From: Phoronis ovalis
Lineage: Eukaryota > Phoronida > Phoronidae
Length of the DNA: 10,700 nucleotides
Direction: 5' to 3'
Assembly (NCBI GenBank): GCA_028565635.1
Contig: JAOXYB010060957.1
Span: 1-10,700, forward strand
Shown: positions 8,249 through 10,700 of the stretch, piece by piece
Numbering within the stretch: the stretch's first letter is position 1
How the letters are laid out: every line of letters starts with the position of its first letter
Translations under genes and position numbers: made by a program
Notes under the pieces: model-generated
What the model saw: the letters and a program-made list of their open reading frames with translations, nothing else
What the model was told of the DNA's origin: nothing
The model's database searches: none

Positions 8249-8942
8249 TTAAGGTGGAGGGTGACTTTCCTCAAAACCTATACCAATCTTATGTATATAA
8301 GTTAATTTTGGATAGTTAACTGAAAAGATAGATAACTAAAAGTATATTGAAAGTATATAATTAAATTCAGCTTAAGAGATTTGCAACTTGTTTTTCTGTA
8401 AATAAGTTGCGTTATCTTTTCCGAGGAAATTTTGGGTTAAAAAGTTTTAACTTAAAAGTATTTGAGAGAATAAAAGAATAAAAGTCAGCTGCCTCTAACC
8501 TGACAGCAAGTTCGAGTCTCCGAGTATCTCTGTTCGAGTTTCTGACAACTTGCGCGAGTCCGCAGCGGAAATGATTATTCGAGTAGCAGGAATTTCGGTG
8601 TGAAACTCGGAAAAAGGGTTCGAATAATAGGATATAGGCCATATAGGAGCGCGAATGCGGATTGGCGGTTCGAGCCCAAGCTGGTTAGGGGGCCTGATTT
8701 TTGTACATCTACATGGAAATTATTTGTGTAAAAATACCAACGTTTTAGTTCAAGGGCTTTTTAACTTACATGTATATTCTTTCGTTTTGTGTTTCAATAG
8801 TTTAACCCAATATGGTATTCGTACAGATAACGTGATCTACTTAGAGAAAAAAAATACAGATTTTAGTACGCTCTCCGAAATATATACATTTTTTTAACTT
8901 AAAGTATGAAAGGTTGTGCATAAAGTATACTCGCCACCTTAA
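8249..8942. mobile_element. Candidate MITE-like element with inverted ends and TTAA flanks
   Basis: Seen: the left end at 8253-8268 reads GGTGGAGGGTGACTTT. The right end at 8922-8938 is its reverse complement with two substitutions and a small length change (read inward, GGTGGCGAGTATACTTT). Both ends are bordered by TTAA, at 8249-8252 and 8939-8942. A 686-bp unit with imperfect inverted ends, no coding capacity and a 4-bp TTAA target duplication is typical of non-autonomous DNA transposons; TTAA is the target of piggyBac-type transposases. The end sequence does not match the CCC-type ends I would expect for piggyBac, so the superfamily is uncertain. Subterminal stems (for example GCAACTT/AAGTTGC within 8383-8409) support a foldable element. 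Confidence 0.42.
8505..8690. repeat. CpG-rich core with five TTCGA motifs inside the candidate element
   Basis: TTCGA occurs at 8511, 8533, 8578, 8619 and 8669 within about 160 bases of locally GC- and CpG-richer DNA. The last, GGTTCGAGCCC at 8667-8677, resembles the B box of tRNA genes and tRNA-derived SINEs. I find no A box, acceptor stem or matching T stem, so it is not a tRNA gene; a decayed SINE fragment is possible. Confidence 0.35.
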
Positions 8943-9743
8943 ATCCTTAAAGACGTCTAGAAAGCATGTTACAATGGAGTAATTGTTATTAAAAAAAAGT
9001 TATAGCCGTTAAACTTTGATTATGTAGATAAAACACTGTTACTCTTTATGTTAGGTGCGGTTTTTATCAAAATCCTACAAAACTATTATTAACGCCTGAC
9101 AGATTTCTAAATAAAACTGTAAATCTTGGAAACTTTTTGAACCAAACATGCATTGCATGTTTCCTACATTAAAGGATTTGATCTTATTGAGAAAATTACA
9201 ATTTTCAGTGCGTATCATTTTCAATTTTCAATGTCTTATCATTGTCCGGTACTTGATATAAAAGTACCACAAGTTAACACGGTATGGAATAATTAAACGT
9301 AGCTCGCAGGTCGCTGCCAAAATCGGCTATTTTTCTTGACGCAAGCAGGAATTTACGATAAGAATGTAATCATAATGTTATAATTGTATACTTATATATA
9401 GCTCTAGCACATGCGTTTTGGCAAAATTTTGAAAACACATACGTCAGTAAATAAGTCAAAATTAACGAAAATACGTATTTAATGAGGCACAAAAAAATGT
9501 CGAATCATCTAACTGACATTTAATAATAAGTAGTGAAATCAATTTCATTAACTTCAAATTATATATTAAATAATCTTTTTATAATTTTATATAGCGGTAA
9601 TTCAAATAGTTACTTAGCCTAGTAACTCGGTTAGGAAGCTGTGAATCCCTGCATGCATTGCAGAGCTTTTTAAAGAAACAATGACGTGCCGCAGTTGTTC
9701 GCGAGAATAATTTAATACGGCAGGCTGTGTATCGTTTGGATTC
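8943..9743. other. Spacer without a recognisable gene
   Basis: About 0.8 kb of AT-rich DNA. It holds a 19-base near-perfect palindrome at 9144-9162 and a 7-base stem GGTACTT/AAGTACC at 9248-9268. No supported exon. Confidence 0.6.
9144..9162. repeat. 19-bp palindrome AAACATGCA-T-TGCATGTTT
   Basis: Nine-base arms, perfectly complementary, around a single T. The arms contain ATGCA/TGCAT, reminiscent of POU-type octamer half-sites, so a dimeric regulator site is possible; this is inference only. Confidence 0.6.
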
Positions 9744-10259
9744 ATGACTCACTCGGCGGCGGAGCCTTCAAGACCACATAAACAATCTGTTGAAAACATG
9801 AAAACAAACTTTTTGCTGTTTTTCTTTCTGCAGTATTCTATTTCCATATCGTAAGTATCGCAATGTAACATATCCAATCGATCTCACAATTTTCAGTGTT
9901 TGTTTTTCTGATCAATGATCGATGTTCAATCTCGGTGTGCGCGTGCATATTTCATTTCGTAATCGTTGACACTTATAGAAACTATAGATCCAAATAGTCT
10001 ATTACCCTGGCCGGGAATCGTAAAAAAAGTTTTTATTTTTTTACATATAGTTTTAATACAAATTAAACAACGGTATTTATAATACAAAAAAAAACAAAAG
10101 TGCCCCAATTTTCTTCCAACCTATCACTTTTTCATCTGGTTACTTATTTCCTATACAGCAGGCTACAGGAATAAATGTATAGATGACATTGCAAACAAAG
10201 TTTACAACAACGAGTGCTCACCAATTATTAAAAGACTTTTGTATCCTGTTGTGTATTAG
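9744..10259 (+). CDS. Putative small secreted protein, signal-peptide exon plus candidate second exon
   Basis: Seen: ATG at 9798 opens MKTNFLLFFFLQYSISI, a short hydrophobic leader with a Lys near the front, and the exon ends at 9850 just before GTAAGTATC, a perfect donor, in phase 2. A second ATG at 9744 is in frame and would add 18 hydrophilic residues, turning the leader into a signal anchor; the 9798 start looks more natural. The best in-phase second exon begins at 10169 after GGCTACAG, completes a Ser codon and reads NKCIDDIANKVYNNECSP and on to TAG at 10257-10259, giving 47 residues with two Cys and a Lys-Arg pair before a seven-residue tail. Two CAGs upstream of that acceptor make it weak. 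Alternatively exon 1 joins exons beyond the window. No family recognised. The leader is split from the mature part in phase 2, as in the galaxin-like gene. Confidence 0.38.
9745..9751 (+). promoter_or_regulatory. AP-1 type site TGACTCA
   Basis: A consensus TGACTCA lies 47 bases before the putative start at 9798. A CRE-like TGACGTG is found about 65 bases further upstream. Both are short motifs that occur by chance, so only their position near a likely first exon makes them worth noting. Confidence 0.25.
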
Positions 10260-10648
10260 CCTGTCTGACTTACCCGGATGACTGTTTAACGTCGCAGGAG
10301 ATCAACTTTTTAGGGAAACTGCTTGTGCTGTGTTTGAAACGATATAAAAAAGCGTCTCATTCTGCCCTTTTATAGTACTTGGGATGATGTGCTGTGTCAT
10401 CCATGGCGCCATGTTACTTAGTTTATTTTATAATCTTTTTAGTTTATAGATGAATTAAGGTAGAAATCCTTGGTTTGATTGATGACATGAGTTTATGCAG
10501 GTTTAAATGCATGTAAACTATGATTGCTTGAGATCATTTCAGTAGGAGTCAAATACGACGTCCAGCCAACCCATCGTTCCCCGAGACTGCTAAATTTAGA
10601 AGTACTAAGTAGTTTATTCAGAAAACTAGCTGATATATCATACTTCCT
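10260..10648. other. Right-hand spacer
   Basis: No supported gene. A TATA-like TATAAAAA lies at 10343-10350 and a donor-like AATTAAG|GTAGAAATC at 10460/10461, which could bound an untranslated first exon on the plus strand. The short hydrophobic frames from ATGs at 10384 and about 10403 end within some 20 codons. I cannot support a gene from this. Confidence 0.4.
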
Positions 10649-10679
10649 ATGCGCGAACCTCTGTTCCCTCTTCGCGCAT
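10649..10679. repeat. GC-rich hairpin, 9-bp perfect stem
   Basis: ATGCGCGAA at 10649-10657 and TTCGCGCAT at 10671-10679 pair perfectly around a 13-base pyrimidine-rich loop. It stands out by its CpG content in AT-rich DNA. It could be one end of an inverted-repeat element that continues past the window. Confidence 0.65.
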
Positions 10680-10700
10680 TTTATTTTCGCACCACTCGTA

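Noticed and set aside
8640-8700. tRNA gene around GGTTCGAGCCC
   Set aside because: Only a B-box-like string is present; the five bases on each side do not form a T stem, and no A box, anticodon arm or acceptor stem is seen.
8412-8897. Two open frames of 76 and 80 codons inside the TTAA-bordered element
   Set aside because: They are low-complexity or AT-driven, with no motif; the plus-strand one passes straight through the tRNA-like B-box sequence.
9926-10108. 60-codon minus-strand frame
   Set aside because: It lies in the presumed intron of the plus-strand signal-peptide gene, has no domain and is dominated by A/T runs.
1-10700. CRISPR arrays, bacterial operons, rRNA, retroelement coding sequence
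   Set aside because: I saw no spaced direct repeats, Shine-Dalgarno-led gene rows, rRNA motifs or reverse-transcriptase or integrase motifs in either strand.

Overview
The window looks like nuclear DNA from an AT-rich invertebrate animal. Genes are split by GT..AG introns, the spacers are long and AT-rich, one promoter has a TATA box and initiator, and the best gene encodes a secreted galaxin-like protein. Galaxins were first described from coral skeleton and similar proteins occur in molluscs and other marine invertebrates, so a shell- or skeleton-forming mollusc or cnidarian is the most natural reading. The sequence alone does not settle the phylum.

Layout, left to right. (1) 281-1370, minus strand: a small ankyrin-repeat gene of three visible coding exons with a well-supported start; its 3' end is either in the window or just beyond it. 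(2) 1437-2740, minus strand: a speculative chain of four tiny phase-compatible exons that would give a 51-residue peptide ending 66 nt before the ankyrin start codon. (3) About 2741-4099: spacer in which I see no gene. (4) 4148-7184, minus strand: a complete three-exon gene for a 543-residue secreted Cys/Tyr-rich galaxin-like protein. The signal peptide sits on its own exon, 1.16 kb upstream of the repeats. A consensus TATA box and initiator lie just before it, and a candidate poly(A) signal lies just after the stop. (5) 7262-8248: spacer with a cluster of short palindromes. (6) 8249-8942: a candidate 686-bp non-autonomous transposable element with inverted ends flanked by TTAA. (7) 9744-10259, plus strand: a likely signal-peptide exon with a perfect GTAAGT donor and a weaker second exon that would complete a 47-residue peptide with two cysteines. 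(8) 10260-10700: spacer with a strong GC-rich hairpin at its end.

The galaxin-like protein is the most striking item. Its Cys-Cys doublets recur at exactly 13 residues for 32 consecutive units, across an exon junction. Where doublets have decayed to single cysteines, the losses come in matched neighbours: the second Cys of one unit and the first Cys of the next, always 12 residues apart. This predicts the disulfide connectivity. The genes in the window show no clear functional link to one another; the ankyrin protein should be cytosolic and the galaxin-like protein extracellular.
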